Shown here piece by piece: positions 45,942-54,859 of a DNA stretch of 64,000 bases. The DNA is from Catalinimonas alkaloidigena. GTDB taxonomy: Bacteria > Bacteroidota > Bacteroidia > Cytophagales > Cyclobacteriaceae. The stretch is taken from NCBI RefSeq assembly GCF_029504655.1, contig NZ_JAQFIL010000001.1, forward strand, positions 4,469,001 to 4,533,000. The letters run 5' to 3'. Each line of letters begins with the position of its first letter. The stretch's first letter is position 1. A model generated the notes under the pieces. The model was not told where the DNA came from. It was given only the letters and a program-made list of their open reading frames with translations, and did no database searches. Position numbers and translations under genes: made by a program.

Positions 45942-46562
45942 TTACACTTCCGGTGGGGTAAGCAGGTATACTACCAGCATTGAACAGTTTTTATCAGACT
46001 TATTAATGGGAACATGCGGTGTTCGTCCGTCAAAGAAAAGGGAATCTCCGGCTTCCATTTCCACAATATGTTCTCCAATATGATATTCTACCCTACCACT
46101 TAGCACGTATTTGAACTCAAAGCCATCTGTGGTGACGAAGTCTCTTTTAGAGTTTGGTTGCAAATCCAGAATTACAGCTTCCACAATTACGCTGGAAGCA
46201 TGTTTGCTCAGGATATGTCTGTAAATAAATCCTATGGCACTCTCTTTTTCAGTAAATACGTAGTCTTCCTTTTTCTTATGAATGTAGGGGACATGTCCGT
46301 TTGCTTCTATGCCTTCAAAAAAAGCGCTGAATTCTACTTTAAGTACCTGAATAATGGAAACCAAAACGGGTAGAGATGGTACGGATCTTCCATTTTCAAT
46401 CTTTGACAAAAGGCTTTTACTGATATTAGCTTCTTTGGCCACTTCGTGTAGCTTCAGGTTTTGTTGTTGACGTATGCTTCTTACTTTCTTGCCGATACCA
46501 GCAATAATCTGGTCATTCATTTCATTTTTTGCGTTAAAACTAATCAAATCCTTCATTTTCAT
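45942..46562 (-). CDS. XRE-family regulator with cupin domain
   Basis: 206 residues. Helix-turn-helix at about 15-75 ('LKLHEVAKEANISKSLLSKI', 'ENGRSVPSLPVLVSIIQVL') and a cupin_2 domain at about 130-200 ('EFKYVLSGRVEYHIGEHIVE', 'GDSLFFDGRTPHVPIN'). Such proteins sense a small ligand or metal with the cupin. It is divergent from the SusC gene across 426 bp holding palindromes, so it probably controls the SusCD locus and itself. Confidence 0.86.
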   Translation of the reverse strand: MKMKDLISFNAKNEMNDQIIAGIGKKVRSIRQQQNLKLHEVAKEANISKSLLSKIENGRSVPSLPVLVSIIQVLKVEFSAFFEGIEANGHVPYIHKKKEDYVFTEKESAIGFIYRHILSKHASSVIVEAVILDLQPNSKRDFVTTDGFEFKYVLSGRVEYHIGEHIVEMEAGDSLFFDGRTPHVPINKSDKNCSMLVVYLLTPPEV

Positions 46563-46608
46563 TTCATAGGTTTTTAGCGATCTTCTTTTCCTGCAGGCTC
46601 ACTTAATA

Positions 46609-46622
46609 TTTTGTTAACAAAA
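46609..46622. promoter_or_regulatory. 14-bp perfect palindrome, candidate operator
   Basis: TTTTGTTAACAAAA, 47 bp upstream of the XRE-cupin start codon. A perfect dyad of this length and place suits autoregulation by the HTH protein. It shares the half-site word AACAA with the inverted repeat at 46764-46790. Confidence 0.45.
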
Positions 46623-46763
46623 ACATAAAATAGCCATCATGCCCAATACTTTAATATAGGCATAAAAAAAGCGATTATTATAGCAACAAACATCTCGCCT
46701 TTCTTTTTCATATTCTAAAAAGTTTACATATATTAAACTCATGTTGTCTTATTGTGCGTAATT

Positions 46764-46819
46764 TTAACAATTACTTAAAGTATTGTTGAATTTAGCTCAA
46801 TCCTATTTTTCTACTTTTG
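46764..46819 (+). promoter_or_regulatory. susC promoter with overlapping inverted repeat
   Basis: TTAACAATTACTT and AAGTATTGTTGAA (46764-46790) form an imperfect inverted repeat. Just downstream TACTTTTG (46812-46819) is a perfect TAnnTTTG element, about 170 bp before the susC start. A regulator bound at the repeat would overlap the -33 region. Confidence 0.5.
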
Positions 46820-46887
46820 TACTGAATCCAATCATTAACCCAATGGAAAGGAGACAGTGTGCAAGCAAACCTATTCTTGATTAAATG

Positions 46888-46927
46888 AGAGGGCTGAAAT
46901 GGTTTTATCCACTGTTTCAGCGCCTCT
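46888..46927 (+). promoter_or_regulatory. Stem-loop in the susC leader
   Basis: AGAGGGCTGAAA (46888-46899) pairs with TTTCAGCGCCTCT (46915-46927) over 12 bp with one bulged base, in the predicted 5' untranslated RNA of susC. No strict U-run follows. It may control transcript stability or translation. Confidence 0.5.
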
Positions 46928-46988
46928 TCTCCCACTTTGCTTTTTGTAAGTCATACGATATAATTTTTAACCAAACTATCTGAATCTC

Positions 46989-49900
46989 ATGATGAACCTT
47001 TTACAAACGCTAGTCAGGGTGAGGTACAAGGCAGGCTTTAGCTCAGGCTTGCTATTGTTTTCTCTGCTGCTTGGCTTTACTGCTTATGCCCAGGAGATGA
47101 GTATAAGTGGAAAAGTAACTGACCCTAACAACGAACCCATCCCCGGCGTAAATGTGCTGGTGAAAGGTACTACTCAGGGCACTATTACCGACATTGAAGG
47201 AAATTATCGCCTGAATGTCGCTGAGAATGCCGAAACCTTAGTATTCTCATTTGTAGGTTATGAAACGCAGGAGGTGACGATCAATGGGCGCACTACTATT
47301 GATGTGAACCTTGGTCTGGACGCACGTGAACTGGGTGAAGTAGTAGTTACTGCCCTCGGCGTAGAACGTGAAACCAAAGCCCTCGGCTACTCGGTCCAGG
47401 AAATTCAGGGAGAGTCCATTACCCAGGCCCGGGAGACCAACCTGGTCAACTCGCTAGCCGGTAAGGTTGCGGGTGTCAACGTCACCGGATCATCTACGAC
47501 CATCGGCGGTTCTTCCCGTATCACCATCCGTGGAGAATCTTCGCTGGACATCAACAAAAATCAGCCTCTATTTATAGTGGACGGTGTGCCTATCAATAAT
47601 AATATGATCGGCTCCTCCGGCTCAGGGAACCTGGAAGCGGACTATGGCAATGGCGCCGGTGAAGTAAATCCCGATGATGTTGAAAGCATCAGTGTCCTTA
47701 AAGGTCCCAATGCAGCCGCGCTTTACGGTTCCAGGGCTGCCAACGGGGTGATTATCATCACTACTAAGTCCGGCAAAGGAGCCAATGGGATAGGTGTCAG
47801 TGTCAACTCTACCACCTCTTTTGAAAATCCTCTTCGCCTCCCTGATTGGCAGGATCAATACGGACAAGGAAACCGTGGTCAATTCGCATTTGTAGACGGT
47901 TCCGGTGCAGGCATCGCTGATGGAGTTGACGAAAGCTGGGGCCCCCGTCTGGATGGTCAGCTCCTTCCTCAGTTTGACTCTCCCCGTGATGCTGCCGGTT
48001 TCCGTGGGGGCGACATTGACGCAGCTCCAGATGGAAGTACCATCACGCCTACTCCCTGGACCGCTAATCCTGATAACATCAATGACTTCTTTGAAACCGG
48101 AGTCACGCTGACTAATAATGTCGCCGTTTCAGGAGGTAACAAGGATGGTAATTTCAGATTGTCCTTTACCAATCTGGACCAGAGCGGTATGTTACCCAAT
48201 ACTGACCTGCGAAGAAATACCATGCTTTTCAGCGGGGGCTATAACCTCACGGACAAGCTGAAAGCAAACGCCATGGTCAACTATATCAGAAGCAGAAGTG
48301 ATAACCGCCCCTCTATCAGCTATGGTACCGAAAGCATTATGTATCTATGGGTGTGGTATGGCAGACAAATCAATACGGGTAACCTTCGTGATTACTGGCA
48401 GCCCGGCCTGGAAGGCAGACAGCAGTTTAATTATAACTACAACTACCACGACAACCCTTACTTCACCATGTACGAGAATACCAATGGGCAGGCGAAAGAC
48501 AGGGTACTGGGGAATATCTCATTGACCTATAAATTTACCGACGAGCTGAGCCTGATGGTACGTTCCGGCACTGACTTTTATCGCGAACTGAGAGACAGAA
48601 AAAGAGCGTTCAGTACGCAGCGCTTTCCCTTCGGTATGTACCGGGAAGACAATATTTTCTTTGAAGAAAGAAACACGGACTTCCTGCTGACTTACGACAA
48701 AAACTTTGATGATGTATGGGATGTCAATGTCTCATTGGGTGGCAACCGTATGGACCAGAACTATGAGTATAATGAGTTAGTTGCACCTCAGCTATCCATT
48801 CCAGGCATTTACAATTTTGGTAACTCCAGGGTAGCGCTGCAGGCTGAAGAGTTTGTCAATTCCAAACGAATCAACAGCTTATATGGACTGGCTCGTTTCG
48901 GTTATCAGAATGTGCTTTTCCTGGATTTAACCGCTCGTAACGACTGGTCCAGTACGCTTCCGGCAGATAACAATTCCTACTTCTACCCTTCTGTCTCGGC
49001 CAGTGCAGTGATCAGTGATATGGTGGAGTTGCCCTCTGCCATCTCATTTGCAAAGCTGAGAGCCGGCTGGGCGCAGGTGGGTAACGATACCGACCCTTAC
49101 CGCCTTACCAATGTTTACAATTACCTGCCTCCCTGGGAGACTACGCAGAGGGTTACCGAATCATCAGTCATCCGAAACCCTGAGCTGAAGCCGGAGATCG
49201 TGACATCATTTGAGATAGGTACCGATATGCGCTTCTTTGGCGGTAGAATGGGGCTGGACTTCACCTACTACAATATGAGCAGCCGCAACCAGATCCTGCA
49301 GATTGATGTAGACCGCACTTCGGGCTATAGCAGTAAGGTGATCAATGCCGGTGAAATTGAAAACAGAGGCGTAGAACTGATGCTGACAGGTACACCGGTT
49401 GAACTTAATAACAGCCTGCGTTGGGATGTATCGGTGAACTGGTCCAGAAACCGCTCACAAGTGGTGGAGCTGGCTGATGATATTCCGTCTTATCGCATCG
49501 CAGCCAACCGTGGAGCTGAAATTCTTGCAGTACCCGGTGAGCGTATGGGCGACATCTATGGCTCGGTATTCCAGCGCTACAATGGCGAGATTGTGTACAA
49601 CGAATCTGGCTTCCCATTAAGAACTTCTGAGCTGGAAAAAGTAGGCAATTACAATCCAGACTGGATGATGGGTATTAACAATACCATCAGCTTCAAAGGT
49701 TTTAACCTGGGCGTGCTGCTGGATATTCGTCAGGGAGGCATCATTGTCTCGCAAACCACCTGGATAGGTAGAAATGCCGGTCAGCTGGAAGGTACCGTAG
49801 TAGGCCGTGAAAATGGTATGGTGGGCGAAGGAGTGATCGCCACCGCCTATGATGAAGCCGGAAACATCACTGCTGCCCGCCCTAATGATGTGGTAGTGCC

Positions 49901-50210
49901 TGCCCGTGACTGGAACTACCAGTACTTTCGCAGAGAGAGCAATATTGAGGCCGGCGCCTGGGATGCTTCTTACACCAAATTGAGAGAGATCAGGTTTGGC
50001 TATACTTTACCCAACAGTTTGCTGGAGTCACTCCCTTTCCGTGATGTGAGCTTGTCTGTAGTGGGAAGGAATGTAGCACTCTGGACACAAAACCCTCATA
50101 TTGACCCTGAGAATATGTCGCTATCCGGAGGCACACTGGTTCCCGGCGTGGAAAATATGGCATATCCTACGCCTCGCAGTATAGGTTTCAACCTGAATTT
50201 TAAACTGTAA
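46989..50210 (+). CDS. SusC/RagA-family TonB-linked outer membrane protein
   Basis: 1073 residues. Signal peptide ('LLLGFTAYAQ'), carboxypeptidase-regulatory-like domain (about 36-115: 'ISGKVTDPNNEPIPGVNVLV' to 'LGEVVVTALG'), plug (about 125-245: 'TNLVNSLAGKVAGVNVTG', 'PLFIVDGVPINNN', 'SISVLKGPNAAALYGSRAAN', 'GVIIITTKSG') and a long barrel to the C-terminal 'RSIGFNLNFKL'. Two adjacent Met codons are possible starts. It pairs with the SusD-like lipoprotein 33 bp downstream to import an oligomer through the outer membrane. The ligand is not evident, since no glycoside hydrolase is nearby. Confidence 0.95.
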   Translation: MMNLLQTLVRVRYKAGFSSGLLLFSLLLGFTAYAQEMSISGKVTDPNNEPIPGVNVLVKGTTQGTITDIEGNYRLNVAENAETLVFSFVGYETQEVTINGRTTIDVNLGLDARELGEVVVTALGVERETKALGYSVQEIQGESITQARETNLVNSLAGKVAGVNVTGSSTTIGGSSRITIRGESSLDINKNQPLFIVDGVPINNNMIGSSGSGNLEADYGNGAGEVNPDDVESISVLKGPNAAALYGSRAANGVIIITTKSGKGANGIGVSVNSTTSFENPLRLPDWQDQYGQGNRGQFAFVDGSGAGIADGVDESWGPRLDGQLLPQFDSPRDAAGFRGGDIDAAPDGSTITPTPWTANPDNINDFFETGVTLTNNVAVSGGNKDGNFRLSFTNLDQSGMLPNTDLRRNTMLFSGGYNLTDKLKANAMVNYIRSRSDNRPSISYGTESIMYLWVWYGRQINTGNLRDYWQPGLEGRQQFNYNYNYHDNPYFTMYENTNGQAKDRVLGNISLTYKFTDELSLMVRSGTDFYRELRDRKRAFSTQRFPFGMYREDNIFFEERNTDFLLTYDKNFDDVWDVNVSLGGNRMDQNYEYNELVAPQLSIPGIYNFGNSRVALQAEEFVNSKRINSLYGLARFGYQNVLFLDLTARNDWSSTLPADNNSYFYPSVSASAVISDMVELPSAISFAKLRAGWAQVGNDTDPYRLTNVYNYLPPWETTQRVTESSVIRNPELKPEIVTSFEIGTDMRFFGGRMGLDFTYYNMSSRNQILQIDVDRTSGYSSKVINAGEIENRGVELMLTGTPVELNNSLRWDVSVNWSRNRSQVVELADDIPSYRIAANRGAEILAVPGERMGDIYGSVFQRYNGEIVYNESGFPLRTSELEKVGNYNPDWMMGINNTISFKGFNLGVLLDIRQGGIIVSQTTWIGRNAGQLEGTVVGRENGMVGEGVIATAYDEAGNITAARPNDVVVPARDWNYQYFRRESNIEAGAWDASYTKLREIRFGYTLPNSLLESLPFRDVSLSVVGRNVALWTQNPHIDPENMSLSGGTLVPGVENMAYPTPRSIGFNLNFKL

Positions 50211-50242
50211 ACTGAGGTCTACAACGCAAAAAAATTGAAGCA

Positions 50243-51760
50243 ATGAAATATATTAATAGTAAAAATCTACTCACCATCCTATTAGCGCTCTTTGTCACCA
50301 GCGCCTGTGATGATGATTTTGAAGAAATTAATGCCAACCCTAACCAGCCTGAGACTGTCACTTCTGATCTGCTGCTCACCAATGTGATCATCCAGGCGGT
50401 AAGGGAAATGGACGGGCAAGCCTGGGGTACCGGAAATGTAGTGGCCCAGCATGTAGCCAAGATTCAGTTTACCGGCCGTGACCGTTATGACTGGACGCCG
50501 GAAGGCTCGCCCTGGTTTGACTTCTACGACGTGCTCCGTGATGTCAATAACATTATTGATAATGAGGAAAGTGAAAATAGTTATGTAGCGGTATCGCTGA
50601 TCATGAAATCCTGGATGTATCAGATTCTGACTGACCTCTACGGTGATATTCCTTATTCTCAGGCTATTCAGGGTAAATCTGAAGCTAACTTCACCCCGGT
50701 ATTTGATTCACAGCAGAATATTTACGCTGGCATACTGACAGATCTGGAAAAGGCTAATACCATTCTAAATACCAATGCTACACCCATCTCAGGTGACATC
50801 CTATTCAATGGAGACCTGAGCCGCTGGCAGAAAATGGCTAATTCATTAAGACTTCGTATCCTGATGCGTCAGTCTGAGCAGATTGATCCTTCTTCCGCCA
50901 TGTCGGCGATTCTCAATGATGTTAACGCACCTGTTTTTACCAGCAATGAAGATCATGCGGTATTAGATTACCTGAGTTCTGCTCCCAATCAGCAGCCGCT
51001 CTATACCACTCGCTCAGGCTCTTTTGATGAGTACCGCCTCAGTCAGTTTATGGAAAATATTCTAAAAGATTTAAATGATAACCGGCTGTTTGCATACGCC
51101 CAGCCTACCACCAATTCCGGTGCCGGACTGGTAGGTGAACCGGAGGATTATGTAGGTGTACCCAACGGCTTAGCTGATGAAAGCGCTTTGATATTCAATG
51201 GAGGTTCTAATTTTGTATCACGTGTTGGCCTGATGTACTCCTGCTTAGCCTGCGACGATATGGCCTCACCTACTGCTCGTCAGGGCATGATCATGACCTA
51301 CTCAGAACTGCAGTTCATTCTGGCTGAAGCTGCGGAGAAAGGTTATATCGGGGGAGAAGCTGAAACATATTACCTGAACGGTGTAGAAGCTTCATTTGAC
51401 TACTTTGTAGAAAGAACAGCGCTGATCGCTCCGGAAATCAGTGAAGCCGTAATGCCGGAAGCCAGCTATTTTACACAAGCTGAGATTGCTTATACCGGCA
51501 CTCAGGAAGAAAAACTGGAGAAAATCGCGCTGCAAAAGTGGCTGGCGCTATTCTTCAACGGCAACGAAGCCTGGGCAGAATGGAGAAGAAGCGGTTACCC
51601 CGAGATTGAGCCCGGACCGGATGCGTTGGTCAATCAGGTGCCTACCCGCTTTATGTATCCTATTGAGGCGCAGTCGCTGAATGGAGACAACTATGATGCA
51701 GCCATTTTTTCTCAGGGCCCAGATGTGATCACTACCAAGGTATGGTGGGATGTTCAGTAA
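50243..51760 (+). CDS. SusD/RagB-family nutrient-binding lipoprotein
   Basis: 505 residues. Lipobox 'LFVTSAC' gives Cys at about residue 22, followed by acidic residues ('DDDFEEINANP') as in surface-exported Bacteroidota lipoproteins. 'SWMYQILTDLYGDIPYSQAI', 'SRWQKMANSLRLRILMRQS' and 'GMIMTYSELQFILAEAAEKG' are SusD-like_2 TPR helices. It forms the lid of the SusC barrel. It follows susC in an operon, with the small lipoprotein 20 bp further on. Confidence 0.92.
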   Translation: MKYINSKNLLTILLALFVTSACDDDFEEINANPNQPETVTSDLLLTNVIIQAVREMDGQAWGTGNVVAQHVAKIQFTGRDRYDWTPEGSPWFDFYDVLRDVNNIIDNEESENSYVAVSLIMKSWMYQILTDLYGDIPYSQAIQGKSEANFTPVFDSQQNIYAGILTDLEKANTILNTNATPISGDILFNGDLSRWQKMANSLRLRILMRQSEQIDPSSAMSAILNDVNAPVFTSNEDHAVLDYLSSAPNQQPLYTTRSGSFDEYRLSQFMENILKDLNDNRLFAYAQPTTNSGAGLVGEPEDYVGVPNGLADESALIFNGGSNFVSRVGLMYSCLACDDMASPTARQGMIMTYSELQFILAEAAEKGYIGGEAETYYLNGVEASFDYFVERTALIAPEISEAVMPEASYFTQAEIAYTGTQEEKLEKIALQKWLALFFNGNEAWAEWRRSGYPEIEPGPDALVNQVPTRFMYPIEAQSLNGDNYDAAIFSQGPDVITTKVWWDVQ

Positions 51761-51780
51761 TCATTAAACAAAGCAAGACA

Positions 51781-52152
51781 ATGAAAAATATATTCAGCAT
51801 AATTACTCTTATGGTTATCAGCAGCACATTTTTACTCAGCAGCTGCTATGATGAGTTTGACAAGACCGAAGCTTTTGAACCCTTTACCAGGCTTACTTTC
51901 ACTCCTGCTGACGGTGATTTTGAAGGTGCTACCGATGTGATTATAGAGATCACCGCTCCTGATCTGGAAAGCGCAACCGCTATCGCACTGGGAGATGGCT
52001 TGAGTGTAGACTTAGGTACCCTTAATTTCAGCAATGGCGTAGCCACTTTGAGTGTACCTCTGTCAGAAATAGAAGGGGCTGACAGAATTAATTTTACGGC
52101 TTCCAATACTGACGGGAGACCTTTTACCACACGCTATCAGATTTCTTACTAA
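51781..52152 (+). CDS. Small beta-sandwich lipoprotein of the SusCD operon
   Basis: 123 residues from the ATG at 51781, chosen because the lipobox 'FLLSSC' follows a hydrophobic leader. The rest is a short Ig/TIG-like beta domain ('RLTFTPADGDFEGATDVIIE', 'VATLSVPLSEIEGADRINFT'). It resembles accessory surface glycan- or peptide-binding lipoproteins encoded after SusD genes. Family not firmly recognised. Confidence 0.68.
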   Translation: MKNIFSIITLMVISSTFLLSSCYDEFDKTEAFEPFTRLTFTPADGDFEGATDVIIEITAPDLESATAIALGDGLSVDLGTLNFSNGVATLSVPLSEIEGADRINFTASNTDGRPFTTRYQISY

Positions 52153-52196
52153 CTGTTTTGAGATAATCAAGCTTTGTGATTAGTCCTTAGCCTACC

Positions 52197-52234
52197 AAAA
52201 AGCGTGAGATTCCTGAAATTTCACGCTTTTTTCT
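52197..52234 (+). terminator. Rho-independent terminator of the SusCD operon
   Basis: AAAAAGCGTGA (52197-52207) pairs with TCACGCTTTTT (52221-52231), with extra A/T pairs inside, followed by T-rich sequence. Confidence 0.85.
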
Positions 52235-52294
52235 TTTAATTAACTTAATTACAGATAACGGCTTTGCTTGCTCATGACTATCCTACTTTCAATT

Positions 52295-54139
52295 ATGAAA
52301 ACACTACTTAGCTGCTTCACCGCCTTACTCCTGTCATTTCCGATATTCGCCCAGATTCCAGACGAACATCTTGTCGGAGCATGGCATTTTGCTCCTCAAT
52401 ACACGCTACCCGGCAATGCTCACAATATTCCCGGTCCTTTTATTTCTCCTCCGGCAACGCCTTACAAAAAAGTAGATACGCAGGCTTATCCACTTATTTT
52501 TCATGGAGAAGACCCTACTGAACGTATCATTAATTTTCTTCCTGCTGACAGCTTGCCTCACGGCCCGTTCTCATTGGAAATGTGGCTGGTTGATCATGTC
52601 AATCAGCCGGTGGGTGTGTTGGCTACCGTCAAAGGAAAAGACGTGAATACTGAGCCAGACTGGTTACTTGCTTACTATGATGGTGATGTGATTTTTACCC
52701 TGTTAACCGAGGATTCACCCAGAGGCACAATTTTGCATGCCCAGGCTGATAAGCCCTGGAAACGTTACTGGCACCACTTACTAGCCACTTATGATGGCAG
52801 TCGGATAAGCTTGTATCTGAATGGTACTGAAGTAAGCAGCACTAGCGTAAAAAAGCGCCTTCAGGATAGATCGGCCTCTCCTGAGATTGAAGTTGCCGCC
52901 TATATGAAAAACGAACCTTATATGGATATGGGAAATCTGCTGAGGGATTTGCGCATTTACAATTGTGCGCTGAACAGTGAGCAGGTACAGAGCCGTTTTG
53001 AAAGTTTACAAACTACCGTTGAGGAAGGCTGGTTTTACGAAGATAAATTTCATTTTAACGCAGGCCCTTACCTTCATTTTGCTACACAGAAAAGTATCAA
53101 TCTGATTTGGGAAACAGATCGTCCTGCTACTGCAAGCATCAAATACGGTAAGCAACTTCCTTTGCAGGAAGAAGTAAAAGCTTCTAACTTTGAAACCATT
53201 CAGGAAATCACGTTGGAAAATCTGGAAGCGGCTACTCCTTACTTCTACAATATCATTTCTAGGGATGAGGAAGGGAATAAGATAGAGTCAGGTGTACTTA
53301 CTTTTCAGACGGCTGTGCAGGATGAAGGAGCCTACTCCTTTGCGTTGATTGGAGATACAGAGGCCCGCCCTCATATCAATGACCGCATCACTAAAATGGT
53401 ATGGGATGAGCGCCCTAATTTCGTACTAAACCTGGGTGATTTGACCGATGGCGGGTTTGAGCCTCATAAGTTTGAATGGAACTACGAATACTTTGCCGGC
53501 ACAAGACAGTTACACAGCCGCGTTCCGGTTTTTCCGGTAGCGGGTAATGGAGAAGCAGATCTTTTCTGGTATAAAAAATACCACAGATTACCCAATGACG
53601 AGGTTTACTATGCATTCCGCTATGGCAATGCTGAGTTTTTTATGCTGAATAGCAATGAGAGCAAGGAACAGTTTAAGCCAGGAGGAGAACAGTACGTCTG
53701 GCTGGAAAACGCTCTGAAAGCTTCAACCGCACAATGGAAATTTGTAGCCCATCATCATGCCCCCTACTCCGCTGATGAAAATGATTACGGAAATTCCTGG
53801 GAAGGACCATCAAATTACGGAGACCCGACGGTGCGCCCTGTCGTAGCGCTGTACGAAAAATATGGGGTAGATATGGTTTTCTTTGGTCACCTGCATACCT
53901 ATCAACGTAGCCTGCCGGTGCTGGATGATTTGGTCAAAGAAGAGGGAGGTGTGATTTATGTACAATGTGGCGGTGGTGGCGGTAATCTGGAAGATTTTGC
54001 TCCGGCCAGGGCCTGGTTTAGTGCCAAAACCTATCGTGGTCACCACTATGCAACCATTAGCATTCACCACAATAAGTTGCGCTACCAGGTATTTGATACA
54101 GAAGGCAGGATGAAAGATTTATTGGATATAGTCAAATAA
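52295..54139 (+). CDS. Secreted metallophosphoesterase with LamG-like and purple-acid-phosphatase-like domains
   Basis: 614 residues from the ATG at 52295 (signal peptide 'ALLLSFPIFAQ'). About 60-240 is a LamG/concanavalin-like domain ('GPFSLEMWLVDHVNQPVGVL', 'KRYWHHLLATYDGSRISLYL'). About 255-340 is the fibronectin-like N-domain of purple acid phosphatases ('TPYFYNIISRDEEGNKIESG'). About 345-600 is the phosphoesterase: 'FALIGDTEARPH', 'VLNLGDLTDGG', 'AHHHAPY', 'FFGHLHTYQRS'. The usual GNH(D/E) is 'AGNGEAD': Asn is kept but the catalytic His is Gly. It probably belongs functionally to the SusCD locus although a terminator separates them. Confidence 0.86.
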   Translation: MKTLLSCFTALLLSFPIFAQIPDEHLVGAWHFAPQYTLPGNAHNIPGPFISPPATPYKKVDTQAYPLIFHGEDPTERIINFLPADSLPHGPFSLEMWLVDHVNQPVGVLATVKGKDVNTEPDWLLAYYDGDVIFTLLTEDSPRGTILHAQADKPWKRYWHHLLATYDGSRISLYLNGTEVSSTSVKKRLQDRSASPEIEVAAYMKNEPYMDMGNLLRDLRIYNCALNSEQVQSRFESLQTTVEEGWFYEDKFHFNAGPYLHFATQKSINLIWETDRPATASIKYGKQLPLQEEVKASNFETIQEITLENLEAATPYFYNIISRDEEGNKIESGVLTFQTAVQDEGAYSFALIGDTEARPHINDRITKMVWDERPNFVLNLGDLTDGGFEPHKFEWNYEYFAGTRQLHSRVPVFPVAGNGEADLFWYKKYHRLPNDEVYYAFRYGNAEFFMLNSNESKEQFKPGGEQYVWLENALKASTAQWKFVAHHHAPYSADENDYGNSWEGPSNYGDPTVRPVVALYEKYGVDMVFFGHLHTYQRSLPVLDDLVKEEGGVIYVQCGGGGGNLEDFAPARAWFSAKTYRGHHYATISIHHNKLRYQVFDTEGRMKDLLDIVK

Positions 54140-54141
54140 AA

Positions 54142-54169
54142 AAGCCAACTCAATAGAATGAGATGGCTT
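54142..54169. terminator. Terminator hairpin between convergent genes
   Basis: AAGCCAACTC (54142-54151) pairs with GAGATGGCTT (54160-54169) with one mismatch, A-rich before and T-rich after, so it may act in both directions. Confidence 0.7.
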
Positions 54170-54191
54170 CATTTTAGACATGAAATGGAAT

Positions 54192-54595
54192 CTATCTTTC
54201 CAATTTCATTAATTCTGCGTCTATGTTATATTCTTTGACCAGTTCTGTAGTATATTTCTTTCTTCCGTAGGGTACTAACAAATAAAACTGCCCATTCTTG
54301 ATCTTTGCCAGATTAGAAAACAGCTTCCACTTACTTACTACATCCTGTATATTTTTTTATCACCCTCTACTACCTGAAAATAATCTTTACCTAGATCCTT
54401 CTCACCAGTAAGGTCAGGCGTATATGATTTGTCAGAGGTTTTTTCGGTAAAGCTGGTAGGTGATTCATATTCAGGCAATTCTGCCTTAATATCACTATAC
54501 CCTCTTTTTTCCAAAAGGCGGACAGCTTGCTGCAAGTACTTCATCTGTTTGCTGTCCTTTTTTGTAATCACTGTATCTGTATCCATAGTAAACAA
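54192..54595 (-). pseudogene. Hypothetical protein gene frameshifted in an A-run
   Basis: The frame from 54595 gives 85 residues ending soon after 'FQVVEGDKKIYRM'. The DNA after the run of seven A (minus strand, + 54352-54358) makes sense in another frame: 'NIQDVVSKWKLFSNLAKIKN', then 'GQFYLLVPYGRKKYTTELVK', to a stop at 54192-54194. One more A would join the two halves into a protein of about 134 residues, basic at the C-terminus, without a signal peptide. Family not recognised. Replication slippage, programmed slippage or a homopolymer read error could all cause it. Confidence 0.6.
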
Positions 54596-54804
54596 GTAAA
54601 ATTTTCAATATACCAAATTGTCATTGAGCAGGTGTCTGTCTAAACGACACTCAGATTGTAATAAAACACAAGAGTTTTGCTCCGGAACGGAGACGAATGT
54701 GTAATATTAAAAAATTTTATAGCTACCAATGACTATAATAAAACAGCTGCTAAGTTAATAAAGTTCGGTTAAAGTTTGAATAAGTAATAGTATTAATTTG
54801 ATTT

Positions 54805-54838
54805 TACACTAGTTTTAGGCTAACCTAAAACTAGTGTA
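54805..54838. terminator. 15-bp perfect hairpin downstream of the sugar-isomerase-like gene
   Basis: TACACTAGTTTTAGG (54805-54819), loop CTAA, CCTAAAACTAGTGTA (54824-54838). The stem is perfect, but no T-run follows on the minus strand. It could be a terminator, an RNA-stability element or a binding site. Confidence 0.55.
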
Positions 54839-54859
54839 TTTGGTTTGATAGCTAACTAA

